A DNA stretch of 53,846 nucleotides from Cellulomonas massiliensis JC225 (GCF_000312005.1 NZ_HE978588.1:2762492-2816337), one strand, 5' to 3'; counted from the stretch's first letter, positions 21,669 through 33,189 are shown. The notes: generated by a model from the sequence alone, not told the origin. Program-made: numbers and translations.

Positions 21669-22700
21669 GTGGGCACAGCGACCGGCACGAGCGCACCGAC
21701 GACCGACGCGGCGGCCAGGGACCGCGTCCTGACGCTCGTCGGGGGCGCGTGGCGCGAGCTGCCGCCGGGCGCCGGGGACCGCGTCGAGGCGACGTGGGTG
21801 ATCGTCGCGCGACCCGGCGACGTGCCGGAGGCCGCGCGCCGCTACGGCAGCAGCGACACGACCATCGCGGTCCTGGAGCACCGCGGGCCGCTCGCCCACG
21901 CGCTCGACGCCGGTCACTCGCGTCGCGCCCGGGTGGACCGCACCCCGGACGGCGACGTCGTGCTCACCGCGCCGACCCTGTCGTTCGTCGAGGAGACCCG
22001 CGACGTGCACACCGGCACGCTCACGTGCGTCGTGACCGACCACGTCGTCATCACGGCCGAGCAGGGGGACGCGGCCGTCCTCGACCACGCGGCCGCGCGC
22101 CTGTGCAACGGGCCGGCCATGACCGGGCCCGGCGTGCAGCAGGTCCTGGCCGCCGTCCTCAAGACGCTCGTGGGCTCCGCGGCCGACGTGGAGGTCGCGC
22201 TCGGCGAGGCGGTCGCGACGATGGAGCGGCTGGTGTTCTCGACCGAGCGCACCGACGACCCGCTGGAGCCCATCTACGACCTCAAGCGCGAGATCGCCGA
22301 GGCGCGCCGGGCGCTCGGCCCCGTCACGTCCGTGCTGCCCGACCTCATCTCCGACACGGAGGACCCGTCGGTGGAGCACCCGGCACGCGCCTGGCTGCCG
22401 CACGTGCAGGGCACCGCGGACCGCATCGACCGGCACCTCGAGGGCCACGACTCCCTCCTCGACGCGATGCTGCAGGTCCATCTCGCGCAGGTCTCGGTGC
22501 GGCAGAACGAGGACATGCGCAAGATCTCGGCGTGGGCCGCGATCGCGGCGGTGCCCACGCTGGTCGCGGGCATCTACGGCATGAACTTCCGCCACATGCC
22601 GGAGCTGTCGTGGACGTACGGCTACCCGCTCGTCCTGGCCGGCATGGCCGTCGTGTGCGTGGTGCTCTACCGGCTGTTCCGGCGCTCGGGCTGGCTCTGA
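21669..22700 (+). CDS. CorA-type divalent cation (Mg2+) transporter
   Basis: This 343-aa inner-membrane transporter has a large cytoplasmic N-terminal domain (helical, with DDPLEPIYDLKREIAEARRALGP and DSLLDAMLQVHLAQVSVRQNEDMRKISAWAAI). Two C-terminal membrane helices flank the family signature YGMNF (AIAAVPTLVAGIYGMNFRHMPE). It ends in a basic cytoplasmic tail RLFRRSGWL. Family members form pentamers carrying Mg2+, Co2+ or Ni2+; the ion here is not determined. Start chosen at the GTG at 21669. It converges on uppP with only 6 bp between stops. Confidence 0.9.
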   Translation: MGTATGTSAPTTDAAARDRVLTLVGGAWRELPPGAGDRVEATWVIVARPGDVPEAARRYGSSDTTIAVLEHRGPLAHALDAGHSRRARVDRTPDGDVVLTAPTLSFVEETRDVHTGTLTCVVTDHVVITAEQGDAAVLDHAAARLCNGPAMTGPGVQQVLAAVLKTLVGSAADVEVALGEAVATMERLVFSTERTDDPLEPIYDLKREIAEARRALGPVTSVLPDLISDTEDPSVEHPARAWLPHVQGTADRIDRHLEGHDSLLDAMLQVHLAQVSVRQNEDMRKISAWAAIAAVPTLVAGIYGMNFRHMPELSWTYGYPLVLAGMAVVCVVLYRLFRRSGWL

Positions 22701-22706
22701 GGCGCG

Positions 22707-23594
22707 TCAGGCCTGCGGCACCGCGTCGAGCGTGCCGGTGAGCAGCAGCAGCACGACGAGGGCCGCGAGCCCCAGCCGGTACCAGACGAACGGCGCGTAG
22801 CTGAAGGTCGAGACGATCTTGAGGAACGCGATGATGACGAGGTAGCCGACGAAGAACGCGACGACCGTGGCGATCAGCGTCGGGGCCAGCCCCGGCGTCC
22901 CGGCGGTGCCGAACTCGTCGAGGCTCGACGCGAGCTGGAACAGCCCCGAGCCGAACACGGCCGGGATCGCCAGCAGGAACGAGTACCGGGCGGCCGCCTC
23001 GCGGGTGTACCCCATGAGCAGGCCGCCGGTGATCGTCCCGCCGGAGCGGGAGACGCCCGGCACGAGCGCGAGCGCCTGCCAGAGGCCGAACTGGACCGCG
23101 TGCCGCGCGGTGAGCTGCTCCAGGGTCCGCTCCCGGCGGCTGCGGCGGTCGGCCCAGCCCAGGACGAGCGCGAAGCCGGCGAGGGTCAGCGCCACGAGCC
23201 ACAGGTTCCGGAAGACGCCCTCGATCGAGTCCTGGAACGCCAGGCCGAGGACGACGATCGGCACGGTGCCGAGGGCGATGAACCACGCCATGAGCGCGTC
23301 GTGGTCGGCCGGTGCCCCGGCCGGCATGCCCGCGCGCGAGCGCCAGTCGCTGCCGTGCGCGCCGCGCAGGGCCCGCCACCACGCGCCGACGATCCGGGCG
23401 ATGTCGCGCCGGAAGTAGAGCAGCACCGCGGTCTCGGTCCCGAGCTGGGTGATCGCGGTGAACGCCGCACCCGGGTCGGAGCCCATGAGGTCGCCCACGA
23501 TGCGCAGGTGCGCGCTCGAGGAGATCGGCAGGAACTCCGTCAGGCCCTGCACGAGGCCCAGGATGATCGCCTCGCCCGCTCCCATGTCCGCCAC
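22707..23594 (-). CDS. uppP: Undecaprenyl-diphosphatase
   Basis: UppP (BacA type) removes a phosphate from undecaprenyl pyrophosphate to recycle the lipid carrier for cell-wall synthesis. The 295-aa multi-spanning protein has both catalytic motifs: [14 protein letters not shown] near the N-terminus and [13 protein letters not shown] in the second half. About eight hydrophobic helices are visible. TAGGGT lies 8 nt before the GTG at 23594, favouring it over the ATG at 23585. Confidence 0.95.
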   Translation of the reverse strand: MADMGAGEAIILGLVQGLTEFLPISSSAHLRIVGDLMGSDPGAAFTAITQLGTETAVLLYFRRDIARIVGAWWRALRGAHGSDWRSRAGMPAGAPADHDALMAWFIALGTVPIVVLGLAFQDSIEGVFRNLWLVALTLAGFALVLGWADRRSRRERTLEQLTARHAVQFGLWQALALVPGVSRSGGTITGGLLMGYTREAAARYSFLLAIPAVFGSGLFQLASSLDEFGTAGTPGLAPTLIATVVAFFVGYLVIIAFLKIVSTFSYAPFVWYRLGLAALVVLLLLTGTLDAVPQA

Positions 23595-23602
23595 GACGCG
23601 CC

Positions 23603-23608
23603 ACCCTA
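23603..23608 (-). promoter_or_regulatory. Putative -10 element of uppP (leaderless)
   Basis: TAGGGT on the minus strand ends 8 nt before the GTG at 23594. Confidence 0.5.
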
Positions 23609-23714
23609 GCCGCCCGGGGCGGGCCGGCAGGCGCCGGACCGCGGCGGGTCGCGGGCCTGGTGGCCGAGGCGGACGTCACCCACCGGGTGACCCGTGCGTC
23701 GCGGTCCCCCCGGT

Positions 23715-23720
23715 TAGGGT
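23715..23720 (+). promoter_or_regulatory. Putative -10 element of the aldo/keto reductase gene (leaderless)
   Basis: TAGGGT ends 6 nt before the ATG at 23727, placing +1 at the start codon. Confidence 0.55.
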
Positions 23721-23726
23721 GCGGGC

Positions 23727-26166
<2,440 letters not shown>

Positions 26167-26169
26167 CCG

Positions 26170-26198
26170 GCGCCGCCGTCCGGCGGGGCGGGCGGCGC
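26170..26198. terminator. Hairpin between convergent gdhA and acidic-protein genes
   Basis: GCGCCGCC and GGCGGCGC arms (8 bp) enclose a 13-nt loop that itself begins GTCC. It starts 4 nt after the gdhA stop and ends next to the opposing stop. Confidence 0.5.
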
Positions 26199-26199
26199 G

Positions 26200-26514
26200 T
26201 CAGCGCGCCGGCTCGCTCGCGTCCTCGGCGAGGTCGTCGACCTCCGCCTCGTCGTCGGCGTCCGGGTCGTCCTCGAACTCGTCGTCCCAGTCCTCGTCGT
26301 CGTCCTCGTCGTCCTCCTCCGCGAGGTAGAACGGCAGGGCCTCGTGGTGCACGGTCCCGAGCGCGTCGTCGTAGACCTCGAACGCGTCGGCGAGCACGTC
26401 GTACGCGTCGTCGACCGCGGGGTCGTCGTCGCCGTGACGCTGCACGACGGCGGTGTAGTGGGCCTCGAGGGCAGCGACGAGCCTGTCCAGGGCGGCACGC
26501 GGGTCGACGGTCAT
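26200..26514 (-). CDS. Small highly acidic hypothetical protein
   Basis: I do not recognise a named family. The 104-aa product has a predicted helical N-terminal half (PRAALDRLVAALEAHYTAVVQRHGDDDPAVDDAYDVLADAFEVYDDAL). The C-terminal half is composed almost entirely of Asp and Glu (EEDDEDDDEDWDDEFEDDP). TACGGT sits 6 nt before the ATG, and the codon usage is like that of its neighbours, so the frame is probably real. It lies between gdhA and a DUF5703 gene. A charge-based binding or chaperone-like role is possible but unsupported. Confidence 0.75.
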   Translation of the reverse strand: MTVDPRAALDRLVAALEAHYTAVVQRHGDDDPAVDDAYDVLADAFEVYDDALGTVHHEALPFYLAEEDDEDDDEDWDDEFEDDPDADDEAEVDDLAEDASEPAR

Positions 26515-26520
26515 GGCACG

Positions 26521-26526
26521 ACCGTA
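26521..26526 (-). promoter_or_regulatory. Putative -10 element of the acidic-protein gene (leaderless)
   Basis: TACGGT on the minus strand ends 6 nt before the ATG at 26514. Confidence 0.45.
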
Positions 26527-26593
26527 GCGCCGCCGGGGTCACAATGGCAGCGCAGTTCCTCGACGACGACCTCACGTCACGGAGGGTGGTGCG

Positions 26594-26854
26594 ATGGCAT
26601 CCGGACAGACCGGGGCACAGCAGGGGACGCGTCGCAGCCAGTGGGCGGCGCAGGGTGGGCAGTACGAGTACCGCGTGCTGACGATCCCGCACACGACGAG
26701 CGGCGGCGACACCCGGCGGATGCTCACCGAGCAGGCCGAGTACGGCCGCTGGGAGCTCGCCCGGTCGGTGCTGTACGTGGGCGGCCACCGGCGGGTGTGG
26801 CTCCGCCGCAAGGTGATCCGCGTGCGCAGCACGCTCGAGGAGACGACGGACTGA
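26594..26854 (+). CDS. DUF5703-family small protein
   Basis: This 86-aa protein contains YEYRVLTIPHTTSGGDTRRMLTEQAEYGRWELARSVLYVGGHRRVWLRRKVIRV, which I associate with the actinobacterial DUF5703 family. It is basic, has no signal peptide or membrane helix, and its function is unknown. The ATG has a strong ribosome site (GGAGGGTGG). It is divergent from the acidic-protein gene and converges on the M20 peptidase gene across a 30-bp perfect palindrome. Confidence 0.8.
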   Translation: MASGQTGAQQGTRRSQWAAQGGQYEYRVLTIPHTTSGGDTRRMLTEQAEYGRWELARSVLYVGGHRRVWLRRKVIRVRSTLEETTD

Positions 26855-26858
26855 CCGT

Positions 26859-26888
26859 CCGGCGCGGGGCCGGCCGGCCCCGCGCCGG
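26859..26888. terminator. 30-bp perfect palindrome between convergent genes
   Basis: Two 15-nt arms (CCGGCGCGGGGCCGG and its complement) meet with no loop, directly after the DUF5703 stop and just before the M20 stop. There is no T-tract. It is a candidate bidirectional terminator for a GC-rich genome. Confidence 0.6.
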
Positions 26889-28199
26889 TCAGCAGGTGGC
26901 GAGCAGCCGGTCGAGGACGCGGGTGCCGAAGCGCAGCGCGTCGACCGGGACGCGCTCGTCGACGCCGTGGAACATGCCCGCGAAGTCGAGCTCCGGGCCG
27001 AGCCGCAGGGGCGCGAAGCCGTAGCCCGTGATGCCCAGCCGGGCGAGCGACTTGTTGTCCGTGCCGCCGGACAGCATGTACGGCAGCACGACGGCCCCCG
27101 GGTCCTCCGCGTGCAGCGCGTCGGTCATGGCGTCGACGAGCGAGCCCGTGGCGGGCGCCTCGACGGCGATGTCGTGGTGGATCCGCTCGACCCGGACGTG
27201 CGGGCCGGCGAGCTCCTCCACCGTGGCGACGAACTCCTCCTCGCGCCCCGGCAGGAACCGGCCGTCGACGGTGGCCTCCGCGCGGCCCGGGATGACGTTG
27301 GCCTTGTAGCCCGCCTCCAGCTGCGTCGGGTTCGTCGTGTGGCGGAGCGTCGCGCCGACGAAGCGCGACGCCGGGCCCAGCGCCTCCACGAGCCGCGCGA
27401 CGGCGTCCGGGTCCTCCTCGTCGAGAGGCAGGCCCGTCAGCTCCGCGACGCCCTCCAGGAGCGCGCGGACGGTCGGCGTGAGGTGCGTCGGCCACGCGTG
27501 CCGGCCGAGCCGGGCGACGGCGTCGGCGAGGTGGGTCACCGCGTTGTCCACGGCGACCTGGCTGCCGTGCTGCGCGCGTCCGTCGGCGACGAGCCGCATC
27601 CACGACAGGCCCTTCTCGGCGGTCTGCAGCAGGTAGGCGCGGGTGCCGCCGACCTCCACGGAGAAGCCGCCGACCTCGCTGATCGCCTCCGTGGCGCCCT
27701 CGAACAGCTCCGGGCGGTGGTCGACCGCCCACCGGGCGCCCATCGCCCCGCCGGCCTCCTCGTCGGCGAACATCGCGACGACGACGTCCCGCGCCGGGCG
27801 ACGGCCCTCGCGGACCATCTGGCGCACCACGGCCAGGATCATCGCGTCCATGTCCTTCATGTCCACGGCGCCGCGCCCCCACAGGAGGCCGTCGACCTCC
27901 TCGCCCGCGAACGGGTCGACCGACCAGTCCTGCGCGCGCGCCGGCACCACGTCGAGGTGGCCGTGCAGCACCAGCGCCGGCCGGCTGCGGTCGGCGCCCT
28001 CGAGCCGGACGACGACGTTGGCCCGCCCCGGCGCGCTCTCGAACAGCTCGGGCTCGAGCCCGACCTCGGTGAGCAGGCCCATGACGTGCTCCGCCGCCGC
28101 GCGCTCCCCCGGACCGGACCCGTCGCCGTAGTTGGAGGTGTCGATCCGCAGCAGGTCCCGGCAGATCCCGACGACCTCGTCCTCGGCCCGCGTGCTCAT
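26889..28199 (-). CDS. M20/M25/M40-family metallo-hydrolase (peptidase)
   Basis: This 436-aa zinc enzyme has the family motifs in order: LVLHGHLDVVPA (metal ligand His and Asp), GRGAVDMKDMDAMIL (bridging Asp) and FADEEAGGAMGARW (catalytic Glu pair). A dimerisation domain follows, and the late metal His lies in LPYMLSGGTDNKSLARLG. Relatives include dipeptidases, ArgE/DapE-like deacylases and carboxypeptidases; the substrate is not determined. The ATG overlaps the stop of the M3 peptidase gene (ATGA), so both are co-expressed and may act in sequence on peptides. Confidence 0.92.
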   Translation of the reverse strand: MSTRAEDEVVGICRDLLRIDTSNYGDGSGPGERAAAEHVMGLLTEVGLEPELFESAPGRANVVVRLEGADRSRPALVLHGHLDVVPARAQDWSVDPFAGEEVDGLLWGRGAVDMKDMDAMILAVVRQMVREGRRPARDVVVAMFADEEAGGAMGARWAVDHRPELFEGATEAISEVGGFSVEVGGTRAYLLQTAEKGLSWMRLVADGRAQHGSQVAVDNAVTHLADAVARLGRHAWPTHLTPTVRALLEGVAELTGLPLDEEDPDAVARLVEALGPASRFVGATLRHTTNPTQLEAGYKANVIPGRAEATVDGRFLPGREEEFVATVEELAGPHVRVERIHHDIAVEAPATGSLVDAMTDALHAEDPGAVVLPYMLSGGTDNKSLARLGITGYGFAPLRLGPELDFAGMFHGVDERVPVDALRFGTRVLDRLLATC

Positions 28200-30274
28200 G
28201 CCGTGGCCGCCGCGTCCAGCCCGCGTCGCGCCAGCAGCGGCGCGAGGTCGGGCTCCCGCCCGCGCAGCTCACGGAACGCCTGCACCGGGTCGAGGGAGCC
28301 GCCGCGCGACAGCAGCCGGGCGCGGAAGGCGTCGCCGTTCTCGCGGCGGAGCCCGCCGTTCTCCTCGAACCACGTGACGGTGTCCGCGTCGAGCACCTCC
28401 GACCAGATGTACGAGTAGTAGCCCGCCGAGTACCCGCCGCCGAAGACGTGGTTGAAGTACGACGTCCGGTACCGCGGCGGCACCGGGGCGAACGCGACGC
28501 CCGCGGCCTCCAGCGCGGCGGCCTCGAACGCCTCCACCTGCTCGACGTCCGTCGGGACGTCCTCGGGGGCGAGCCGGTACCAGGCCTGGTCCAGCAGCGC
28601 CGCGGCGAGGTACTCCGTGGTCGCGAAGCCCTGCCCGTCGCGGCGCGCCGCGAGCAGCGTCTCGACCCACTCCGCCGGCATGGGCTCGCCGGTCTCGTGG
28701 TGCACGGCGAAGGACCGCACGACCGTCGGGTCCCACGCCCACATCTCGTTGACCTGCGAGGGGTACTCGACGAAGTCGCGCGGCACGGACGTGCCGGACT
28801 GGGACGGGTACCGCACCGCGGAGAACAGGCCATGCAGCGCGTGGCCGAACTCGTGGAACAGCGTGATGACGTTGTCCCACGTGAGCAGCGTGGGCTCGCC
28901 CGCGGGCGGCTTCGGCACGTTGAGGTTGTTGACGACGACGGGCTGCTCGCCCAGCAGGCCGGACTGGTCGACGAGGTTGTTCATCCAGGCGCCGCCGCGC
29001 TTGGACTCCCGCGTCCAGAAGTCGCCGACGAACAGGCCGAGGCCGGAGCCGTCGGCGTCGAACACCTCCCACACGCGCGCGTCCGGGTGGTACGCGACGA
29101 GGTCGTGCCGCTCCGCGAACGTCAGGCCGTACAGCTCGTGCGCCGCGCGGAAGACGCCCTCGGTCAGCACGCGCTCCAGCTCCAGGTACGGGCGCAGCGC
29201 CGCGTCGTCGAGGGCCCGCGTCTCGCGGCGGACCCGCTCGGCGTAGAACGCCCAGTCCCACGGCTCGAGCGTCGCCCCCGGCACGTCCTCCTGCAGCGCG
29301 GCCTCGAGCGCCTGCGCCTCGACCCGGGCGTTCGCGACCGCCGCGGGCGCCAGGCGCTCGAGCATGTCCGCGACCGCCTGGGCCGACCCGGCCGTCGCGT
29401 CGGCGGCGACGTAGGCGGCGTGGTGCTCGTAGCCGAGCAGCTGTGCCCGCTCGGCGCGCAGCCGCGCCAGCTCCAGCAGGATCGGCCGGGTGTCGTGCTC
29501 GCCGCCCAGCCCGCGGGTGGTCGACGCACGGTGGACGCGCTCGCGCAGGTTCCGGTCGCGCAGCGACGCGAGCGCGGGCTGCTGCGTGGACAGCTCGTGC
29601 TCCAGCAGCCAGCCGTCGAGCCCGCGTCCCTGCGCGGCGGCAGCCGCGGCGGCCTTCGCGTCGTCGGGCAGGCCGTCGAGCTCCGCCTCGTCGGTGACGA
29701 GGACCGCGGCCGCGTTGCTCGCGGCGAGCAGCTCGCGCCCGAACGCCGTCTCGAGGGACGTGATGCGGGCGTTCAGCTCGCGCAGGCGCTCCTGAGCCGC
29801 CGGCTCCAGGGCCACGCCGTGGCGGACGAACTCGACGAGCAGCCGGTGGACCAGCCACGCCGTGTCCGGCTCGAGCGTGAGCTCGCCGGCCTCCGCCCGC
29901 GCGGCGAGCGCCTCGACCCGGGCGTGCAGGCGCGCGTCGAGGTACAGGGCGTCGGTATGCGCCGCGAGCAGCGGCGCGAGCTCCTCCTCGATCGCGTCGA
30001 GCCCGGGCGTGGAGTCGGAGCTCGACTGGTTGAAGAACGCCGTGAGCACCCGGTGCAGCACGCGGCCCGAGGACTCGAGCGCCTCCAGCGTGTTCTCGAC
30101 GGTCGGCGGGGCCGGGTCCGTCGCGATGGCCTCCAGCTCCTCGCGGTGCAGCGCCATCGCCGCGAGCGCGGCCGGCCGGTAGTGCTCCTCACGGATGCGC
30201 GCGTAGTCGGGCAGCCGGTACGGCAGGGTCGAGGGCTGGGCGAACGGGTTCTCGGCGTCGAGCTCGGCGGTCAT
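28196..30274 (-). CDS. M3-family zinc metallopeptidase (oligopeptidase/Dcp-like)
   Basis: This 692-aa cytoplasmic oligopeptidase is all-helical. The zinc site is in TLFHEFGHALHGLFS (HEXXH), with the third ligand about 25 residues on in the PSQVNEMWAWDP region. The N-terminus MTAELDAENPFAQPSTLPYRLPDYARI resembles peptidyl-dipeptidase Dcp, and the C-terminal YRTSYFNHVFGGGYSAGYYSYIWSEVLDAD is characteristic. It would trim short peptides, such as proteasome products, although that link is inferred. An AGGA ribosome site precedes the ATG. Confidence 0.94.
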   Translation of the reverse strand: MTAELDAENPFAQPSTLPYRLPDYARIREEHYRPAALAAMALHREELEAIATDPAPPTVENTLEALESSGRVLHRVLTAFFNQSSSDSTPGLDAIEEELAPLLAAHTDALYLDARLHARVEALAARAEAGELTLEPDTAWLVHRLLVEFVRHGVALEPAAQERLRELNARITSLETAFGRELLAASNAAAVLVTDEAELDGLPDDAKAAAAAAAQGRGLDGWLLEHELSTQQPALASLRDRNLRERVHRASTTRGLGGEHDTRPILLELARLRAERAQLLGYEHHAAYVAADATAGSAQAVADMLERLAPAAVANARVEAQALEAALQEDVPGATLEPWDWAFYAERVRRETRALDDAALRPYLELERVLTEGVFRAAHELYGLTFAERHDLVAYHPDARVWEVFDADGSGLGLFVGDFWTRESKRGGAWMNNLVDQSGLLGEQPVVVNNLNVPKPPAGEPTLLTWDNVITLFHEFGHALHGLFSAVRYPSQSGTSVPRDFVEYPSQVNEMWAWDPTVVRSFAVHHETGEPMPAEWVETLLAARRDGQGFATTEYLAAALLDQAWYRLAPEDVPTDVEQVEAFEAAALEAAGVAFAPVPPRYRTSYFNHVFGGGYSAGYYSYIWSEVLDADTVTWFEENGGLRRENGDAFRARLLSRGGSLDPVQAFRELRGREPDLAPLLARRGLDAAATA

Positions 30275-30332
30275 CGGGCCATCCTCGTCGGTCGGGTGCG
30301 GTCCGGACGGCGGGACACGGCCCGCTCCTGGC

Positions 30333-31457
30333 TCATCCTGCCGTCGATCGCAGCGCGGCGGCGACGTCGGTGGCGTCGTACCCGTGCGCGGCGGCCACCG
30401 CGGCGCTGGTGAGCAGCCCGGCGTGCGTGGTCAGGCCGTCCGCGAGCCCCGGGTCGGCGGCGACGGCGTCGCGCCACCCGTGCTCGGCGATCGCCGCGAG
30501 GTAGGGCAGCGTCACGCTGGTCAGCGCCCGGGTGGAGGTCACCGGCACCGCGCCGGGCATGTTGGCGACGCAGTAGAACACCGCGTCGTGGACCCGGAAG
30601 GTCGGGTCGTCGTGCGTCGTGGGGCGCGTCGACTCGAAGCAGCCGCCCTGGTCGACGGCGACGTCCACGAGCACCGACCCGGGCCGCATCCGGGCCACGA
30701 GGTCGTCGCCCACCAGCCGCGGCGCGCGCGCTCCCGGCACCAGCACGGCGCCGATGACGAGGTCGGCGTCGACGACCTCCCGCTCCAGGGTCCACGTGCT
30801 GGACGCGAGCGTCCGGACGCGGCCGCCGAACGCCGCGTCGAGCTCGCGCAGCCGCGGCATCGACAGATCGAGGATCGTCACGTCCGCCCGCATGCCGACG
30901 GCGATCTCGGCCGCGTGGCGGCCCACGACGCCGCCTCCGAGCACGACGACCTTCGCGGCGTCGACGCCGGGCACACCGCCGAGCAGGAGCCCTGCTCCCC
31001 CCTCGTTGCGCATGAGGTGGTACGCGCCGACCTGCGTCGCCAGGCGGCCGGCCACCTCGCTCATCGGCGCGAGCAGCGGCAGCGAGCCGTCGGCCGCGCG
31101 CACGGTCTCGTACGCGATGGCGGTCGTCCCGGCCGCGAGCAGCGCGTCCGTCGCCGCGCGGTCCGCGGCCAGGTGGAGGTAGGTGAACAGGACCTGGTCC
31201 TCGCGCAGGTGGCCGAACTCCGCGGGCGTCGGCTCCTTGACCTTGCACACCACCTGCGCGCCCCACGCGGCGGCCGCGTCGGGCACGATCCGCGCACCGG
31301 CGCGGACGTACTCCTCGTCGGGCACGGCCGAGCCGGCGCCGGCGCCGGCCTGCACGAGCACGTCGTGCCCCGCGCGCACGAGCTGGTGGGCACCCGCTGG
31401 GGTGAGGGCGACGCGGTACTCGCGGTTCTTGGTCTCCGCGGGGACGCCGACGATCAT
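30333..31457 (-). CDS. ald: Alanine dehydrogenase
   Basis: Ald interconverts L-alanine and pyruvate plus ammonia with NAD. The 374-aa product starts MIVGVPAETKNREYRVALTPAG and has KVKEPTPAEF (catalytic Lys), LFTYLHLAAD (His), the Rossmann VVVLGGGVVGRHAAEIAVGM, and VLVDVAVDQGGCFESTRPTTH. The ATG at 31457 has a clear ribosome site (GGGAGGA), so the upstream extension is rejected. It is divergent from the fructosamine-kinase-like gene. Confidence 0.96.
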   Translation of the reverse strand: MIVGVPAETKNREYRVALTPAGAHQLVRAGHDVLVQAGAGAGSAVPDEEYVRAGARIVPDAAAAWGAQVVCKVKEPTPAEFGHLREDQVLFTYLHLAADRAATDALLAAGTTAIAYETVRAADGSLPLLAPMSEVAGRLATQVGAYHLMRNEGGAGLLLGGVPGVDAAKVVVLGGGVVGRHAAEIAVGMRADVTILDLSMPRLRELDAAFGGRVRTLASSTWTLEREVVDADLVIGAVLVPGARAPRLVGDDLVARMRPGSVLVDVAVDQGGCFESTRPTTHDDPTFRVHDAVFYCVANMPGAVPVTSTRALTSVTLPYLAAIAEHGWRDAVAADPGLADGLTTHAGLLTSAAVAAAHGYDATDVAAALRSTAG

Positions 31458-31570
31458 CGTTCCTCCCGTTCGTCCGGACGTCCCGTCGGGGTCTCCGCGG
31501 CGACCGTCCGCACCGCTAGGTTGGCGCACGGGCCGCCCCGGTGCGAGCGGCGGGGAGGGGCGTCATCCGC

Positions 31571-32335
31571 GTGGAGGTGTTCCGCAAGGGCCGCGCCGGT
31601 GCCCCCGCCGGCTACTTCGCGTGGGAGGCGGCGGGCCTGCGCTGGCTCGCGGACGCGGGCGGGGCCCCCGTCGTCCGCGTGGTCGCGCTCGGCGACGACC
31701 ACCTCGACCTCGAGCGCCTCGAGCCCGTGGCGCCCTCCCGCCCGGCGGCCCGGGCGTTCGGCGCGGCGCTCGCCCGCACGCACGACGCGGGCGCGCCCGC
31801 GTTCGGCTCCGGCCCGGAGGGCTGGCGGGGACCGGGGTGGTTCGGGCCGCTCGCCCAGCCCCTGCCGCTCGTCACCGGCTCGTGGTCGCGGTGGGGCGAG
31901 TTCCTCGCCCGCGGCCGGGTGGAGCCGCTGGCCGAGGCGCTCGCACGCGCGGGCCTCCTCGACGACGAGGACCGGCGGCGCCTCGACGCGCTCGTCGGCC
32001 GCCTGGAGCGCGGCGACCTGGACGACGACGACGTGCCCGCGCGGCTGCACGGCGACCTCTGGTCCGGGAACGTGCTCTGGACGGCCGCGGGCGCGACGCT
32101 CGTCGACCCCGCCGCGCACGGCGGCCACCGCGAGAGCGACCTCGCGATGCTCGAGCTGTTCGGCGCCCCGTTCCTCGACGACGTGCTCGCCGGGTACGAC
32201 GACGTGCACGCGCTGCGGCCGGGCCGCCGCCGGCGTCTGCCGCTGCACCAGCTCTACCCGGTGGGCGTGCACGCGCTGCTGTTCGGGGGGCACTACGTCG
32301 CGCAGACGCGCGCGCTGCTCCGGGCGCTGGGCTGA
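31571..32335 (+). CDS. Fructosamine kinase/aminoglycoside phosphotransferase-fold protein
   Basis: This 254-aa kinase-like protein has an N-terminal lobe (VFRKGRAGAPAGYFAWEAAGLRWLADA), the RTHDAGAPAFG segment, the catalytic loop ARLHGDLWSGNVLW and the metal site TLVDPAAHGGHRESDLAMLELFG. These match the fructosamine-3-kinase (deglycation) family, which repairs glycated proteins. I choose the GTG at 31571 because GGGGAGGGG lies 10 nt upstream. A GTG at 31541 in the same frame is an alternative. TAGGTT at 31517-31522 may be its -10. It converges on the DeoR-type regulator. Confidence 0.87.
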   Translation: MEVFRKGRAGAPAGYFAWEAAGLRWLADAGGAPVVRVVALGDDHLDLERLEPVAPSRPAARAFGAALARTHDAGAPAFGSGPEGWRGPGWFGPLAQPLPLVTGSWSRWGEFLARGRVEPLAEALARAGLLDDEDRRRLDALVGRLERGDLDDDDVPARLHGDLWSGNVLWTAAGATLVDPAAHGGHRESDLAMLELFGAPFLDDVLAGYDDVHALRPGRRRRLPLHQLYPVGVHALLFGGHYVAQTRALLRALG

Positions 32336-32372
32336 CGCCGCGTCGCCTCGTCACGTGGCCTGCCCACCCGGG

Positions 32373-32390
32373 GCGGCCCTCGACGGCCGC
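32373..32390. terminator. Hairpin between convergent fructosamine-kinase-like and deoR-type genes
   Basis: GCGGCC and GGCCGC arms of 6 bp enclose a 6-nt loop in the 70-bp gap between stops. Confidence 0.4.
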
Positions 32391-32405
32391 ACGAGGCCCG
32401 CCCGC

Positions 32406-33176
32406 TCAGCCGGCCCGCGCCTGCAGCACCTCGACGCCGAGGGCGCGCAGGCCCTCGAGCTGCTCCGGGTCCGCCCGGTCGTCCGTGACGAGCCGGGTGA
32501 TGTGCTCGGGCGGCGCCGTCTGGAACATCGTGTCGACGCCGAGCTTGGTGTGGTCGGCCAGGACGACGAGCTCCTGCGCCGCACCGACGAGCACCCGGTC
32601 CATGCTGGCGGCGGCCATGTTCGGCGTCGACAGCCCGCGGGCGACCGTGAGCCCGTTGCCGGACAGGAACGCCGTCCGGACGCGGACGCCCTCGAGGGAC
32701 TGCTCCGCGGCGCTCCCCACGAGGGCGAACGTCGAGCCGCGCAGCTGACCGCCGGTCATGACGACCTCCACGCCCGGCGCGTGCGCGAGCAGCGTGCCGA
32801 CGAGCATGGAGTTCGTCACCACCGTGAGGTCGCGGCGCCCGACGAGGCGGCGCGCCAGCTCCTCGGTCGTCGTGCCGGCGCCGAGGACGACGGCGTCGCC
32901 GTCGTCGACGAGGCTCGCCGCCAGGGCCGCGATGGCGCGCTTCTCGTGCAGCGCGGTGTGGCTCTTCTGCACGTACGTCGGCTCCTGCGAGAGCACGCCC
33001 GGGGCGGCCGCCCCGCCGCGCCGGCGGTCGAGCAGCCCCTGCTCCTCGAGGAGCCGCAGGTCACGGCGGACCGTGACCTCCGAGGTGCCGACCTGCGCCG
33101 CGATGTCCCGCAGCCGCACGGCTCCGTTCGCGCGGACGAGCTCGAGGATCGCCTGGCGTCGTTCCGCGGCGAACAT
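32406..33176 (-). CDS. DeoR/GlpR-family transcriptional regulator
   Basis: This 256-aa repressor has the DeoR winged helix at the N-terminus (MFAAERRQAILELVRANGAVRLRDIAAQVGTSEVTVRRDLRLLEEQGLL). A sugar-phosphate-sensing C-terminal domain follows (VVLGAGTTTEELARRL, VVTNSMLVGTLLA, LADHTKLGVDTMF). Family members usually control adjacent carbohydrate genes, but here the neighbours are a kinase-like and a DHFR-like gene, so the target is uncertain. TAGGGT lies 7 nt before the ATG, so the message appears leaderless. Confidence 0.93.
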   Translation of the reverse strand: MFAAERRQAILELVRANGAVRLRDIAAQVGTSEVTVRRDLRLLEEQGLLDRRRGGAAAPGVLSQEPTYVQKSHTALHEKRAIAALAASLVDDGDAVVLGAGTTTEELARRLVGRRDLTVVTNSMLVGTLLAHAPGVEVVMTGGQLRGSTFALVGSAAEQSLEGVRVRTAFLSGNGLTVARGLSTPNMAAASMDRVLVGAAQELVVLADHTKLGVDTMFQTAPPEHITRLVTDDRADPEQLEGLRALGVEVLQARAG

Positions 33177-33183
33177 GCTCGGC

Positions 33184-33189
33184 ACCCTA
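33184..33189 (-). promoter_or_regulatory. Putative -10 element of the DeoR-type gene (leaderless)
   Basis: TAGGGT on the minus strand ends 7 nt before the ATG at 33176. Confidence 0.55.
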
